Source: Agrypnia vestita (Eukaryota; Arthropoda; Insecta; Trichoptera; Phryganeidae). Taken from it: DNA of 64,000 nt. The position numbers were made by a program, and so were the translations under genes. Position 1 is the stretch's first letter. Every line of letters starts with the position of its first letter. The notes beneath the pieces were generated by a model. That model saw nothing but the letters and a program-made list of their open reading frames with translations, was not told the DNA's origin and did no database searches. The stretch spans positions 62,001 through 126,000 of the forward strand of contig JADDOH010000514.1 of assembly GCA_016648135.1 (NCBI GenBank), in the 5' to 3' direction. This document shows, piece by piece, positions 35,981 to 50,900 of the stretch.

Positions 35981-38900
35981 ATGGAGTGGAAGCCGCAACC
36001 AGAAGGTTTGAGGCAAATATTAACACTTCTCAAAGAATCCCAATCTTCAGAAACGGCGATACAGAGAGCCGTCCAAGTTGTATCCTTTCACAAGTGTGAC
36101 GGCATTTTTAGAAAAATTATATTCATAACGTATTTTTGATATCTATTGCTTTCAATTATTGCGCTTCCGATATGATATACATTAATGCTTCATTTTTTAT
36201 GTTTATAATTCTTATATGTCATTTATACATAAATATAACGGCGGTGTTCTTCAAATCGAAAAAAATCGATTTTTCGAACACGGCATTATAACTGTCATCT
36301 TACTTTTCCTTAACAACATGTTCAGAAACTCGAAGAACTCAACAAATTTCCAGACTTTAACAACTATTTAATATTTGTATTGACGAAACTTCTGTCAGAA
36401 GATGAACCGACACGGTCATTGAGTGGATTGATCTTGAAGAACAACGTGACTGCGCATTACAATAGGTTCTTGCCCGAGGTGTCCGAGTTTATCAAACGGG
36501 AATGTTTGTCGGCCGTGGGAGATCCCTCTCCGCTCATCCGGGCGACCGTCGGAATCCTCATCACGACTATCGCGTCCAAAGGAGACCTCACGGCATGGCC
36601 CGAACTCCTTCCTGCCCTTTGTCAAATGCTGGACTCACAAGATTACAATGTTTGCGAGGTAAAACACTTCCATTTTCAGGAACACGAAAAGTAGTAATCT
36701 TATGTGTTTCAACACAAAATTTTTATTTTAATCATTGAAAGTTAAAATCTTTGAAGGTATTCTTCAAATTAAATTGTGTTATTGACTTAGGTCATTCAAC
36801 TCAATGAACATTTTTATTTTTGGATGAAGGTGGGTTCCAAGTAAGTAGTTTACTAAGATGGAAATATTTTTATCAATAATTTTTGTGCTCTAAATATAGT
36901 TATAAATTATTAGATTTAAACCATTTTTTCATCACAAAATTTTCATAAACATAACCTCAAAATGCTAGAAAATGTGCTGATTAACTTTTGTTAAACCATG
37001 TTTAGGGAGCGTTTAGTGCCCTGCAGAAAATATGCGAAGACTCTGCAGAACTCCTGGATAGCGATGCGCTACAAAGGCCTGTGAATGTTCTTATTCCAAA
37101 GTTTCTGCAATTCTTTCAACACTCCAGCCCCAAGATCCGCTCACATGCCATCGCCTGCGTCAACCCCTTTATCGTCAGCCGCACTCAGGGGCTCATGGTG
37201 CACGTGGATTCCTTCATAGAGGTATAATTTCTCATTTGGTATAACATAAGAAATAAACTTTTACGCGTTAACTCCTACATCATAATCCTTCCTCGGTCTT
37301 ATAAAAGCATGCTTTTTCCCTAGGCTTTTATTTACTTTATTATAATAAAATCTGAGACCAATTTACAGGTTTCTCACGATCCACCCTGGTAGTTAGATTT
37401 CTCCTGCTTTTGTCTCTGCTCCATGGTCTTGATGGTATGGTAGCTTCATTGATTATTACATTGATGCTCAAATAAACAATTTTAGGCAGTCTCGAATGGT
37501 TAAGGCGGCACGTTCACTGCAAATGCATATTTTGTCATTTTTTTCTTTTTACGAAAATGTGGGTTTTTATTATTAATTTATATCAGAATGTATATGATAA
37601 GACTGCAATTTTTTTAGGGCGACAACTTAGATGGAACCTTTGTTTTTATATAAAAGCAATAAACTGAACATTATTTACAATAATTAAGAAAATATAAGCC
37701 TTAATGGACAGGCCGCGGCCAAAAAAATCGTTTTAAGTATTCTAGGGAAAATAAAGATTTAATTAATATTTATATGTTCGCATAATATGTTTTTTATATT
37801 TATAAAGTTTAAGTAATTATCTATAATGTAATAAGAGAATTAAGAAATATTCAATATTCATAAAGTTATATATTTTTAAATTTGCAAGAAATTTTTACAT
37901 TTTTGTTGATTTTCAAACACGTTTTATTCATATAAAAATATGATTTTAAACAATGTATTGTATTTATATCCGCACTTTAAGTCTTCATTCACTATTAAAA
38001 AGCTGCATTTTTTTTTATTAAAAACACATTAATTATTATTTTAAAATAAAAATTCTTAAGTATGAAAAACGACATTGTCATAAATCAGAATGCCAATGGC
38101 CGCGGTAATATTAATAATATTTATTTCACTATTAAGTGTACTTCTATGCCAAATTTGACATTTATATGAATTATTATTTTATTCTACTCTCAAAAGCAAT
38201 TGATATCTCCAAATATAATAAGGTTTTTTATGAATTTGTCGAACAGTTTCATCCTTTTTAGTAGTGATGCAACGAATGGTAGACATTTACCGAATATTCG
38301 TCAAATATCATTACGAATATTCGTATTCGCCGAATATCATCATGAATATCATTACGAATATCAAAAACAAACCATTTATAACTGAACGTTACGTAAATTA
38401 CGGTTTCAATGTGCACCGTGTATCCGAACACACCTCTATTATCGGGGATTCCCCTTACATTGAATGAATGGATTTGTTGAGTTCTCAAATTCTTTTTTCT
38501 ATGGAACTCAAGCTGTCAATTGTCACTTGTTTCACAGCAAAACATGAGTTCTTTCATCTAGTTTTTTGGGTTTTTAAAAAGTTTAGGTGCTCATTCCATG
38601 TAGTTTTTGTTTTGTAATACGTATTGTTCGTTCCATTTTATTTCTGTTGTGTGTAAAAGTGTTAACTCTTATAAAATAATTTCAAATTAAATCTAATAAC
38701 ATGACCTCTCGTAAGCATGAAAAAATTTATATTTATTTTCGACCGCTGGGAATGTTCAAATGGATAAAAGAAATGTTGTGTTTTTTAACAAAAATTTGCC
38801 GGTGGTAAATTTTAATTATTAAATCTCTTTGTAAAATTTTTTATGAGTTTTTAAAATGCTAAATAAATGGAGAAATGAGCATACTGTAGAATGAAAAAAC

Positions 38901-41900
38901 ATAACTTGACATAAAAATGCAAAAAATGATGTAAATAAATACACCGCACTGTGTTTTACTTTAAAATATGAAAAATTTTATACACTTTTATACATACATA
39001 TTTCTGAAATAAATGCAACATAAATAATGTTTATATTAATTAATAAATCACTATTAGTATTCAATTGAATCACAAACCATCAAAAACTGAGAAATATCGC
39101 GAAACATATATTATATATTTTTAATTATGTGTATGTGTACGCATTAAGCCGTGAATGCCTATTGCAAACTGAAAAATAAATAAATCATCCCTGGTTATTC
39201 CAGAAAAATACCATGCATCTCAATCATTTAAATTCATCCATCGGGCAACAAAATAACTAAACCGTGTGTATCCTGCGTACTTTGTGTGTGACCTCGAGAT
39301 CGAAAAATTAAAATCTGATCTAACAGCATCCCATATTAGCGCCATCTACAACTCAATATTCGTTCCATACAATTTTGTGAGGAGAAAAAAAAAAGTCGAT
39401 TTTGATTTAAGCTAAAGTCGGCGACGTTCTTGTATACACAACGTGATCCTGAAATGGCTTAAATCTTATCTAAGTTTCATCACTAGGTACAAGTGACACG
39501 TCCATGGCTAGAGTTCTGGCTAGATCAAATTTAATCATACAGTTTTTTTCTGCATGGGCCCGTGTATTTAGTGGAATGAAATGTTCACATAGGGCATTAC
39601 ATTTATCAAAATGATAATATACTTTGAGGGATGGAAAATGATGAGCCTGAAATTTTTTTTTTTTCAGAATCTGTTCCGGCTTTCAATGGATGATGATATT
39701 TATGTTAGGAAAAATGTTTGTCACGCTCTAGTCATGTTATTGGAAGTGAGGCTGGACCGACTCATGCCGCATATGTCAAACATCATTGAGGTAATTGACA
39801 TCTTAATATAATTAAGTAATGCGCCCTTGAGGTGAAATTTTTTACACAAATGGCGCTATATAAATTATCAATTTTTGATAATTTATATGGAGCAGTTTTT
39901 TAGATTTCTAAATTGGATCAGAATAAAAAATGAAATATAATTAAACAATTTTTACCTATATAATGTCAAATTGTTGTTTTTAATGGACATTATAATAACA
40001 TAAACATAAGAACAAATATGTAACAACATATTTACAACTATTTAAAATTTGGCAATAAGTATTCATTCCTCATTGCTACCTTCTAATGTTTCAGTACATG
40101 CTGGTGAGAACGCAGGACACGGACGATGGTGTGGCGCTGGAGGCGTGCGAGTGGTGGCTGTCTCTGGGTGAGCAGGCTGTGTGCCGCGAAGCGTTGCAGC
40201 CGCACTTAGCACGTCTCCTGCCCGTGCTGGTGCGCGGAATGCGCTACTCGCAGATTGACATCTTCCTGCTCAAAGGTGACATTGAGGATGACGATGACAC
40301 TGTGCCAGATCGGGATCAGGACATCAGACCTAGGTTTTACAGGCCCAAGCACAACAAGCAGGCAGGTCAGTTTCAAAAATCTATACTACATGAAAACGGC
40401 TGTTCTCCAAATCACATATCTGAAGCACAAGATGATTTTAAGAGTGTTACAGTAGCCGGCAAACATCTTGAAATTTTTCGGCATAGTGGGGGGAAGATTG
40501 CGCCTGTACCGTTCTACCAACGAGACCCAAGTTTTGTCTTCTGCGCATTCCCCCACTACGACAAAATTTTTAAAGAAGTTTGCCGGCAACTGTATCAAAA
40601 TTTAACTTTGTCTGTACACCATATCAGTCTGTGATATTGTAACTCCTCAAAAGACTTTGGCGATGATTATGCAAGGTCACCTTCAGGGTAAATGGGATGA
40701 ACAACAATTTTGAAAGGACTGTAAGACATCTGGGTGTATGGATAGATGTATCGAGTTCCTTTTCTCATCATGTCCAGGCGATCTGCTACTGCTGCGGGCT
40801 ACTTCATGGCTATAAAACAGTTAAGTGCGGTGCGACTGATTTACCAGGCGACTTATGTGAGTGATCACGTGTACCACCGATGTTTGGGCGCACCACTTGG
40901 TGGTCTGGTTGTATCATCAGCCCTAAATCTGGGCCAGCGGATTCCGCTGCTGGCCATAACACGGGCTTATCGTGCAGTATCTAGCATAGCCCCGCCTGTG
41001 TTGGCTGGTTTTCTGCCGGCCGATCTATAGGTAATTGATGCAAATGCCCGCAGCTCTGAGGAAAGGGTTGGAGGTGTTTAGTGTGACCTTCACTACTTCG
41101 GATACCAGCTACTGAATCGTGTGAGAGGATTATAACTGATTTTTGAAAAGTTATGATACGATGGGACACGGCGCCTCTGAAATATACTATTTTCCAAAAA
41201 TATAAAATTTTCGTAACTCGCTCCGTTCAGGGTAGCCAATTTATAAAAATCTTTTCAGACACCCAGTGGTTGCTAACGATTTATTATTGGTTTTTGAATC
41301 ATCAATATTTATGAGCTAAGCTGTGATACTCATTATTTAGCTGTGATTATTTTTTTGCAAAAGTATAGGAGTAATAAATAATAATTATTGTTTAGACTTG
41401 ATAGTCTTGATATGAATAAAACGGGACATGGTCATGTTAATTGACTTGAGTTGATATATACAGTTCAGGTATGTGTGAACTTTCAGCCGGGGACGAGGCC
41501 GCAGATTCAGATTCTGATTCAGAGGGGGGGATTGAGGATGAGGGAGCGCTGTCAGACTGGAACTTGCGGAAGTGCTCGGCCGCAGCCCTCGATGTCTTAG
41601 CTAATGTATTCCGGAATGATCTGCTACCTGTTCTTTTTCCTATACTGAAAGACACACTTTTCCACGAAGACTGGATTATAAAGGTAATGTAACATAATTT
41701 TTGATAACTGGCAGGTGTTAATTCATTCAGTCCAAATTCAATAAATTTTTTGTAAAATTGTTATTTAAATGTTTTGAAACCGAACGATTAAAAAAATGTC
41801 TGTCTCACATTAGTATTAATGTCACATAAAGTATATTCATATTATTTTGATACCTTCATGATTATGTTTACTTTGCGCAGGAGAGTGCGATCTTGGTTTT

Positions 41901-44900
41901 GGGAGCGGTGGCCGAAGGTTGTCTGACGGGAATGATGCCGCATTTGTCGGAGCTGGTTCCCTATCTGGTGGGCCGCTTGTCGGATAACAAAGCGCTAGTG
42001 AGGGCCATCACTTGCTGGACCCTTTCACGCTACTCGCACTGGGTGGTCAGCCAGCCGCACGATGCCTTCCTCAAACCCCTCCTCACAGAGGTATGTCTAG
42101 GATTAATTTATATTAGATATGCATATACAGTATAACCTCATTATAACGAACTCCGCTATGTAAAAGAATGACGTATATTGAGTTTTTAAGAAAATTTATC
42201 CTCTGCAATAAATTTTTTATACAAAAATGCTTATACAAAGCGAGATATCGTTATTATGTATACTGAAATTGTTTTAATTGCAGATGAAGAAATATCAATA
42301 TATTTACGTAAATATATCACAAATTTCTTTTTGTCAAGATCCTTTTGTCAACAACCTAAGCATCAACTTCTAATTGATATTTATCACTTTAGCTCCTGAA
42401 ACGCATACTAGATGGCAACAAACGTGTACAAGAAGCTGCCTGTTCCGCCTTTGCCACCCTGGAGGAGGAAGCCTGTACAGAGCTCGTGCCGTACCTGGGC
42501 TACATTCTGGAGACACTGGTGTTCGCCTTCTCCAAGTACCAGCACAAGAACTTGCTGATCCTGTACGATGCAATCGGGACTTTAGCTGACTCGGTGGGCC
42601 ACCACCTTAACAAACCCGAGTATATAGAGATGCTCATGCCGCCGCTCATACAGAAGTGGAATGTTCTCAAGGATGAGGATAAAGATCTCTTTCCATTACT
42701 CGAGGTTATTTTCATAATTGCTTATCGCCTTATTGTTGAATTATAAAGTTGAATGGTTGTAAATTGTTTGAAGAAATGGAATGATTTTTTTGTACGATGG
42801 AAAAAACAAGATGTGCAGAAATAAGATAAAATGTATGTTTTTTGCGTGTATGCAATCAGCTTTCAAAATGTAACCAGAGATAAAGAACGAAGTATATAAT
42901 AAACTATATCAATTATTGCAATCTGAGAGGTTTTATTTAGCTACGTTAAGTGCATAAATATACAAGTGATTAAATCTGATGACTCATGTTAGTCACGCAG
43001 GTATACATTTGAGCAATACTGATTTATTAATGTCACCCAACAGTGTCTGTCGAGTGTGGCCACTGCGTTGCAGGCCGGTTTCCTGCCGTACTGCGAGCCC
43101 GTGTTCAGGAGATGCGTTTCACTCATCGAGCAAACCCTCAGCCAGCATATTGTGAGTATATTTTTTTTGAAAACAGTACATCACATTTTAACGGTAGGGT
43201 ATGATTTATAAAAAAAATTATACATACAATAAATCAGTAAAGTTGGTTATGCTAAAATTAAAAACTCAGTGTATGTATAGACTTTTTGGATTTTTAAGAT
43301 GGATAAATATGAATGTTTTACATCTTTTGCTTATATTAATGTATCAATTATCGTGTAAAAGCGCCAAAAATGAGAAAAACCATTTGTCATCACAAACGAC
43401 AGCATAAAACATTTCTGACCCGGCCAGCGCAGCTCTGCTAAAGAGCGAAGATCGGCAATCCTCCAAATCCGGTACACTTCACACTCTGCTCTGTCCTCTA
43501 CAATACATACATGTATTGACAAGTTAATGTCAGTTTTTTGGAGAAAATATTTTATTTTTTTATGTCCGGTAAATACATATCGTAATAGTTTTATTCAATA
43601 CATAAATTTATTACGGTGGAACTCTGTATTTAGTATATTTACAGAGATATTCACATAATTAGAGGCACTGTCAACTCTGTTTACAGTACAGAAGAGGAAA
43701 GGTTAAGAAAGAAGTTTCATACCAATCTGGTATTGAATAAGCGATATTGCTATAGAAAATCTATTAGTTTTTGTTTTGCAACTTAGGCCCGGTTGTTTCA
43801 AGTTCGATCAAAGTAAGCGTTCTTTTAAAGCATAGATTTTTGCGTTCTCCACCAATCAGACGATCCGTTTTCGTAAAAATCTATGCTTTGATCGACCGCT
43901 TACTTTGATCGAACTTGAAACAACCGGGCCTTAGTGTCTCAGTTACTCATAAAACTAACACAGTTAGGTTTTCTTTTTTAATGATTGATAATATATAAAA
44001 GAATTACTTTTTCGTAATTTTCCATTAATTAAATCCTAAATTCTCTTCATTGACTAATCAATATAAATGAATTTTTGCATGGTGATTAAAATAATTATAT
44101 TGTGTACCGAACAATAATACCGAGTAAAGAGTTGATTGTACGGAAAAAGGAGTGTGTGTGTGCTCAGGCAAACAGCCAGAGTCCCGAGCAATTCGAGGCC
44201 CCTGACAAGGACTTCATGATCGTGGCCCTGGACTTGCTGAGCGGACTGGCCGAGGGGCTGGACGGACACATCGACCACCTCGTGCTGCACTCCAACCTCA
44301 TGCAGCTGCTGTACCAGTGCATGCAAGACCCCATGCCCGAGGTGAGTGTGACCGCCCCGTACGATCGAGTAAAGTTTCCGCGGATTGAGATGTCGCCAGA
44401 TTAGGTCACATTGCATACTGTAATTGTAATAGATAGTTTCAAAGTAAAACATGTAGAGTAAAAGCGCGTCGATGGAGACCCAGTACAGACCCATTTTCAG
44501 TATAATGTGAATTTTTACTCACTCCCCCAAGAACTGTATTATTTCATACTAAAATGTTTGGATAATTTGATAATTAATTTTTTTGAATAAATTTAGACTC
44601 ATACTTTATTTGCATATTGATATTTTGAAATAATTTATTTATTTATTTTGTCCATATTATTTCCAAGAAGATCTCTGGCCACGACAATTTTTTGTGTTAG
44701 ACAAATACTGCCACACACAGCAGATTCTTATATAGTACACTGACACCAACATTTATATAATTTCACTGTTTAGTACATTTTCTCTCAAATTTACAATATG
44801 GTAGAACCCCGTTATAACGAAGCCCGCTGTACCGAAAAATAACACATATCGAATTTTTTTTCAAAATCAATCCTCTATAATAAATTTTTCATATAAAAAG

Positions 44901-47900
44901 GCATTTATATTGCGAAATGTTGTTAATATGTATAATAATTTTATTTCCCTAAATATATAACAATTTTTTTTTTGTCAAGATCAAAATATTATTTGCTGTT
45001 GAGGAGGGAAAGGCCGGGCGATAAAATTTCGGCAGCGCTCCTGTGATTTTTATATTTTTGGGGTTTTTAAGTTGAGGTCATTAGTTTTATTGCCGATTGT
45101 CAAAAAAGGTTAGAATAAGGCACATATGTACAGGCCTCTAGGATCATGTAAATGATTTACAACAAATTTTTCATACAAATTTTACATTTATCGAAATAAT
45201 TAAAATATGTATAATGAAATGAAAATTATCGAAATATGTAATTAAAATATGAATAATTTTGTTGAAACAAAATAATAATACATATTGCGCATTATTTCTT
45301 GCGTGATCCTAAGATGAGATGCTAAGATGCGTTGATTCAAATCATGATACCTACATATTTTGAGTTAAATATGTACAAATCTAAATAAAGGAAAATAATT
45401 TTTATTTATTAAGAGACCAATATTGTACCGCACACTAAAGGTTGCGGCATACGTACGTCGCTTGTGTGACTACTTATTTTAAAAAAGAGTGTCAGATTTC
45501 CTCATGGACATTATTAGTTTTAAATAACTTCCTTTCTTTGCTGAATGCCTTATTATGTTAGCATCCATGTGAACTGACAATAGAGTTTTATTCTAAATGT
45601 TTGCGATCTTTTTTAAGACAGCAGCATCTTTTTTGCTATGGTGCAGAATATAGGTACATAACATATTAGGAAAAAAATTTCATTATACATGGGAATTCGT
45701 TACAACGAAATTTTATTTTTCGGTCCCTTGGATTTTGCAATAACAGGGTTTTACTGTAATAAACTCAAACAAAATGCAGTTCTGTTTTAATTAAGTATGC
45801 ACATAATATTACAAATTCAGTGTGAGGGTATTATATTTTGAAGGATATTTACATGATTTGCGGTTTGTGTTGCTTGTATCTAAACCATGGTTAAATTTGT
45901 TAATTACATATTCGTATAAAATCCTTCCAAAATCAAATGAGTTTGTATTTTTGTACATATTTTTTTTGCTACATTTCTATCTGGAGAGGCTAACGAATTT
46001 AGTTTTTCGCGTTTTGCAATGAATTAAATTTTCCATTCATAAAATCAGACTTCTTACAAATATGTATGGTGCGTATTGACTTTGTACATGTACAATCTTC
46101 CTTTATTTGTTGAGTAATTAACAAAGATCCTAACGTTTCTTTAACCTTAGTAATATGACTCAATCCACAAGAATTCATTCCAAATTTCCGCTGAATAGAT
46201 GTACTCATAATTTTTAGTAAAAATCAATGTTGTACATATGCTGAAGTGAAACCCCTTAATTTGAAAATTTTCAAACACTTCTAAACCCAAATTGTTAATT
46301 TCATATTCGATTAGACCCGTTGTTTAGTAATTAATTTAATTAATTCGTGTGATTCAAAATAATTTTCATTGTCCCACCACAAATCAATGTATTTTACATC
46401 ACATAAATTGAAAAATTTGAATTTGAAACAAAAGTTATAATGTGCAAACGAAATTTGTTGGTTGACTTGGTTCAGAATATTGTATGAAAAGTCATGATGT
46501 AATGATTATGACATTGGATAAGTTTAACACTTTATAGGGTTAAACTTTTTTAAAATTAAAATACCAGATGGCACATTGCAAGTAAAAAAAATATTGCGAG
46601 GGATTTGGAGCAAATATCTGGATGTTTTATTAACCAATGAACTTTCTTGAGAACGTCTTGTGTAGCTGAGGTTGACAATATTACAAGAAGTATCTATTAT
46701 TCACCTAAAAATGGGTGGTCGATATATCAACCAGTTTGGCTTACACCCTATAGAGTTACAAAGTTATGATATTTTTGGACTTGATAGTTATTTCTACACA
46801 TTAATTTAAAAAATCCCGAAAATGTCTCTATTGAATAATTAATCTTATTAAGTTTGACATCACTCTTGCGCCATTGTAGTAAATAAAAATATGTTTAAAA
46901 AACATGTCATGGTTTACATACAAGCAGCAGAAATATGTATCGTATAATATTTTGATATTGTGTTTAAAAAGAGATTATAACACACTAAAATCATTCTAAT
47001 ATGTATAATTCTTATTTCATTTTGTTGTTTATCTGAGAAATCAATAAAGTATCAATTTTTAAATTTCTTTTACAATTTGTATTCTTACAATGTTGTTGAA
47101 GTATAATTGAGGGAAACGCGTTTTATCAAGCGCACATACTTATTTATTATATTTATAATTAAAAATTTGAATATCTAATGGTGTATAAGTATATAATAAA
47201 AAAGTTGAATTTGGCACTTTACCCTCTCCGCTTCACACCGCATTGTAACCTAAGTTTTTTGAAACCTGAGTTTTTTGAAACCCGAGTTTTTTGTAATCTA
47301 AGTTTTTTGTAACTTAAGTTTTTTATAATCTTGGTTTTGAAGCTAGTTCAGTTAGAAGCACCCGTTAATGTATGTTTTTTGAAAATATATGTTGTTATTA
47401 TTTTGTTCAAATTTAAAAATCTGAAAATTGCTTTTAGAAAACCATTTTACTTTTAATTGCTTACTTGAATGAAAAATCCACATAAAAAGCAAGTAAGTAT
47501 ATTTTTTAATTTATTATAAAAAGTACCCATGTACGGATTTGACACGTAACCAGAACAAACATTCCAAACATATTATGTTTTTAAATGTTTCTTTTTCGTT
47601 CATGATTTTGTCTAAATTTTTAGTAGAAAAATTCAAACATTTTATATGGAAGAATTTTGTTCCACCGGAAGAGTGAGTAAAAAATACACCTTTGGTTGTC
47701 CAAGGTAGATGGGAGGGTTGTCTGCAGATAATCAAAATCCCAGTTAATCTGCTTGGAATAATTTGATAAATCTCCGAAATAATCAGATATTCTTTCCGGA
47801 TCATTGGAACATTGCGTTAAAATGTGTGTTTATATTTTACACGCTTAACAATGTCAATTAAGCAGTTTTTCTAACGCAACTGACACTCTTCCTAACAAAA

Positions 47901-50900
47901 AAAATTTCGATGTTTCATAATGTATTATCAGGCAAAACTTAATATATACATATTTAGTTTACAAGAAAAACCTTTGTGTATAAACTTAATATTTTCACTG
48001 CTGGTAAATGAAATTATTAAATTAATTTAGAATTTTTCAAATACTGCCATCTGGTTGTTTAACAGCTTTGTTTAGAATTTGCTTTAACTAGAAGAAATTT
48101 GTTTGCAAAATGATATATGTACAGTAAAACTATGTTAATTAAAAATTCAATGGACCAAAAAATAATTTTATATGCGTAACTGATTTAGTCAATCGATTCG
48201 GAATTTGCAAAACTTTCCGAAATTGGTAAAAAATTGTAAGCAAAGGCTTATTTTGCTATAAAAATAAATATATTTTCACTTTTGAGGAAATTTTATTACA
48301 ATCAATTAGTAAGAATGATCCACGTAAGATCAAGGCGATGACTTATAGTATTATAAGGCAAATGACGGCAGATAGTAACAATCTATTTGACAATTACTGA
48401 TACGCGGTGTCTTGTAATATTGACACATTTGACAATTACAAATATGTAGAGGCTGCTAATATTTGACAATTTGTGATGTGCGACAGATACTAAAATTGAT
48501 CTATTTGACTGGTGTGTAAATTCAATATACAGTAATTCCATTCCACTTCGCGCTTCGACTTTCGCAGTTTCACTCCATCGCAAATTTTTTTCAAATATTG
48601 TCATTTGTATGACTTTTTGTATAAGTTATATTTTTAAAAATTCTTACTGCATTTCAGAATTCATATATTAGATCAACAATTATGTATTAAAATAATTTTT
48701 TTAACGCCCGTACAAATACTCGGTCGCTGCCGCTCCAGAATGGTTTTATATTTTACCACTTTTATAAAGTCTCCACCCATTGTGTTCTTTTTTAAATATT
48801 CCTCGAAATGTTCGCAAATGCGGCGAGTCACTTAGACAACATCCGGTGGAAGCGGATGTATTTTTTGCCTTGCAACCAAAATTCCACCCTGGAAGGGTGA
48901 GTTGCGTATAAAGTATGATTGATTTATGTTTTTTGCATGGGCATTTGGTTATATAAATTTAGAATGTCTTAGTGTTAGTACCCTTATTTAAAGTGTCGTA
49001 AATAGGTTTTCTATGCTCTGACTATGATAATATTCAATTTATCAACAAAGAATTCTACTTTGCGAAAATTCACTTATCGTGGTAGTCTGTCTAACCGCGA
49101 TAAACGAGGGATTACCATATGTAATAAATACCGATATGCGGTAGCGCCAGGGGTCATGATGTAAAGGAGGTTCTTACTTACGAGTGGGTTCGGACGCGCA
49201 TTGTGTTGGTAGACACCGCAACACGCCAAGGACCGACATGGGCAAAAAATTGTGCGCATCGTAAATTTTTCATAATTTGAAAAAATCTGATTATGTGACA
49301 TGAAAATGTATTAATTTATGGCACAAGAGTCTAAGCGCTTGTTCAGACACAGCGGGAACCGTTCAGTTTCAGAATCGCGTTTCAAAACACACGATTTGTG
49401 TCATCTGTTCACACAGCCGCGGTTAATAAGCGATTTGTGCGCGCGAAAATAAAAGTCAGTTTGACAGTTCTGGTGCCGTTCTCCATCTTTGAATATCAGA
49501 GATATATTCGCTCATTACTTTGTTAACGACGGCCATGTTCCATGGCAAAACACATAAATATCATTCTGTCAGTTCATTTTTGGTGAATAAATACCTACTT
49601 CTCTAAAATACTCTTTTTTTCCACCATTTCCAAATATCTCCACCAACTCCTGCCAAGCTTGGTTCTTGGCATATTTGAGTAATCCTCACACTATTACAGG
49701 TCTTTTCTCCCATATTACAGGTCTTTTCTCCATTTCATCAATAAAAAATTCAGTGTCAAAGCGATCCATAACCATAGAAAAGAGAATATAATCCACGCGT
49801 GCTCCTGTTGTGACATGGAACTGTGCGGTGCCCGCAACGCGACTGAACGCTCTCGTTAGGCCCCATAGTAATAGGATCGTGCGGGCGCCCTGCGGGTCTA
49901 TTTTCTAGCGGTTGAGTTGCGGGCACCGCAGCGATTGACTAACCGCACGGTTGTGTCTGAACGATCACATACAAACCTAGGTAAATGAGACCCGCACGGA
50001 TCTCATGCGATTCTGAAACGGCACGGTTCCCGCTGTGTCTGAACAAGCGCTAAAAATTGTCTCGAACTGTCGGGTTTTACAATTAACAGGGTCAAACAAC
50101 CATTAAATCAACATTTTCGATTTTGGATATTTTAAAATTTTTGAATTGGGTTGAATTTCAAATAATCAGGGTTTGAATTAACATGGTTTTACTGTGAAAT
50201 GTAAATATTCTCATTTATTTTTGTGTATTCACATTAAAAAATATACATTTTGAAATGTAGACTAATTTTATGCATTTTCATACATGAGCCATTGGGATTC
50301 GGCGGAATTTGTTTCACCTCTATATATTTTTTATGTGCTTATTAATATCTGAGCCGACATTACTTTATTCAGATAGTGGATAGTAGAGTAATATCTTTTT
50401 ATAAAATAACCATAGTTTTAGAAAATGTGAATGTCCGTGAATTGTGAATAATCGTGTATTTATTAAACCTAGCGGATTTTGAATTTTTTATGGTTTAAAG
50501 CATATGATATTCTGTTGTGTACCATGGAATTGTATAGGATTATCAGGGAACAGAAATGATGGTTACATCACAAGTTACTTCCTCACGATTTTGGATAAAA
50601 TAAAGGATATAAAGTTTGAAAAAATCTATGTAGGAAAGTATTTAACTTGTTGATTGCCCAACAAAAATTTCAAATAAAATTCCACTAAGGGCCTAAGGTT
50701 TTCTGAATGTTTTGTGATTTTTCTTTTTACGAAAAAACCGTGAAAACATGAGTATATTAAAAAAAAACACACGCATATTATTTTATCGTAAGTGTCGAAA
50801 TACAATGATTTTTTTATCGTTTAAGTAAAAAAAATCTTTTTTTGAATTCCGATAATGTTGCCAGCGCAACATTTTCCGAAAAATAAGAATTAATTTTTAT

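Larger units (their letters stand above)
48122..50194. mobile_element. Pogo-like element expanded by nested insertions (intron 10)
   Basis: The left end CAGTAAAACTATGTTAATTAA follows a TA (48120-48121). The right end TTGAATTAACATGGTTTTACTG is its near complement and is followed by TG, a decayed TA. The span contains at least two younger elements (48530-49117 and 49335-50050). Confidence 0.65.

Noticed and set aside
40386..40634. Extension of transportin exon 5 through the open frame to 40634
   Set aside because: The frame stays open into a MITE, but the donor at 40366 and the exon 6 acceptor give the conserved acidic loop and the correct phase.
44054..44494. 146-codon minus-strand frame over transportin exon 10
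   Set aside because: It is the antisense shadow of a strongly conserved + strand exon.
47247..47342. CRISPR-like array
   Set aside because: The 16-bp units adjoin without spacers and the genome is eukaryotic; this is a minisatellite.
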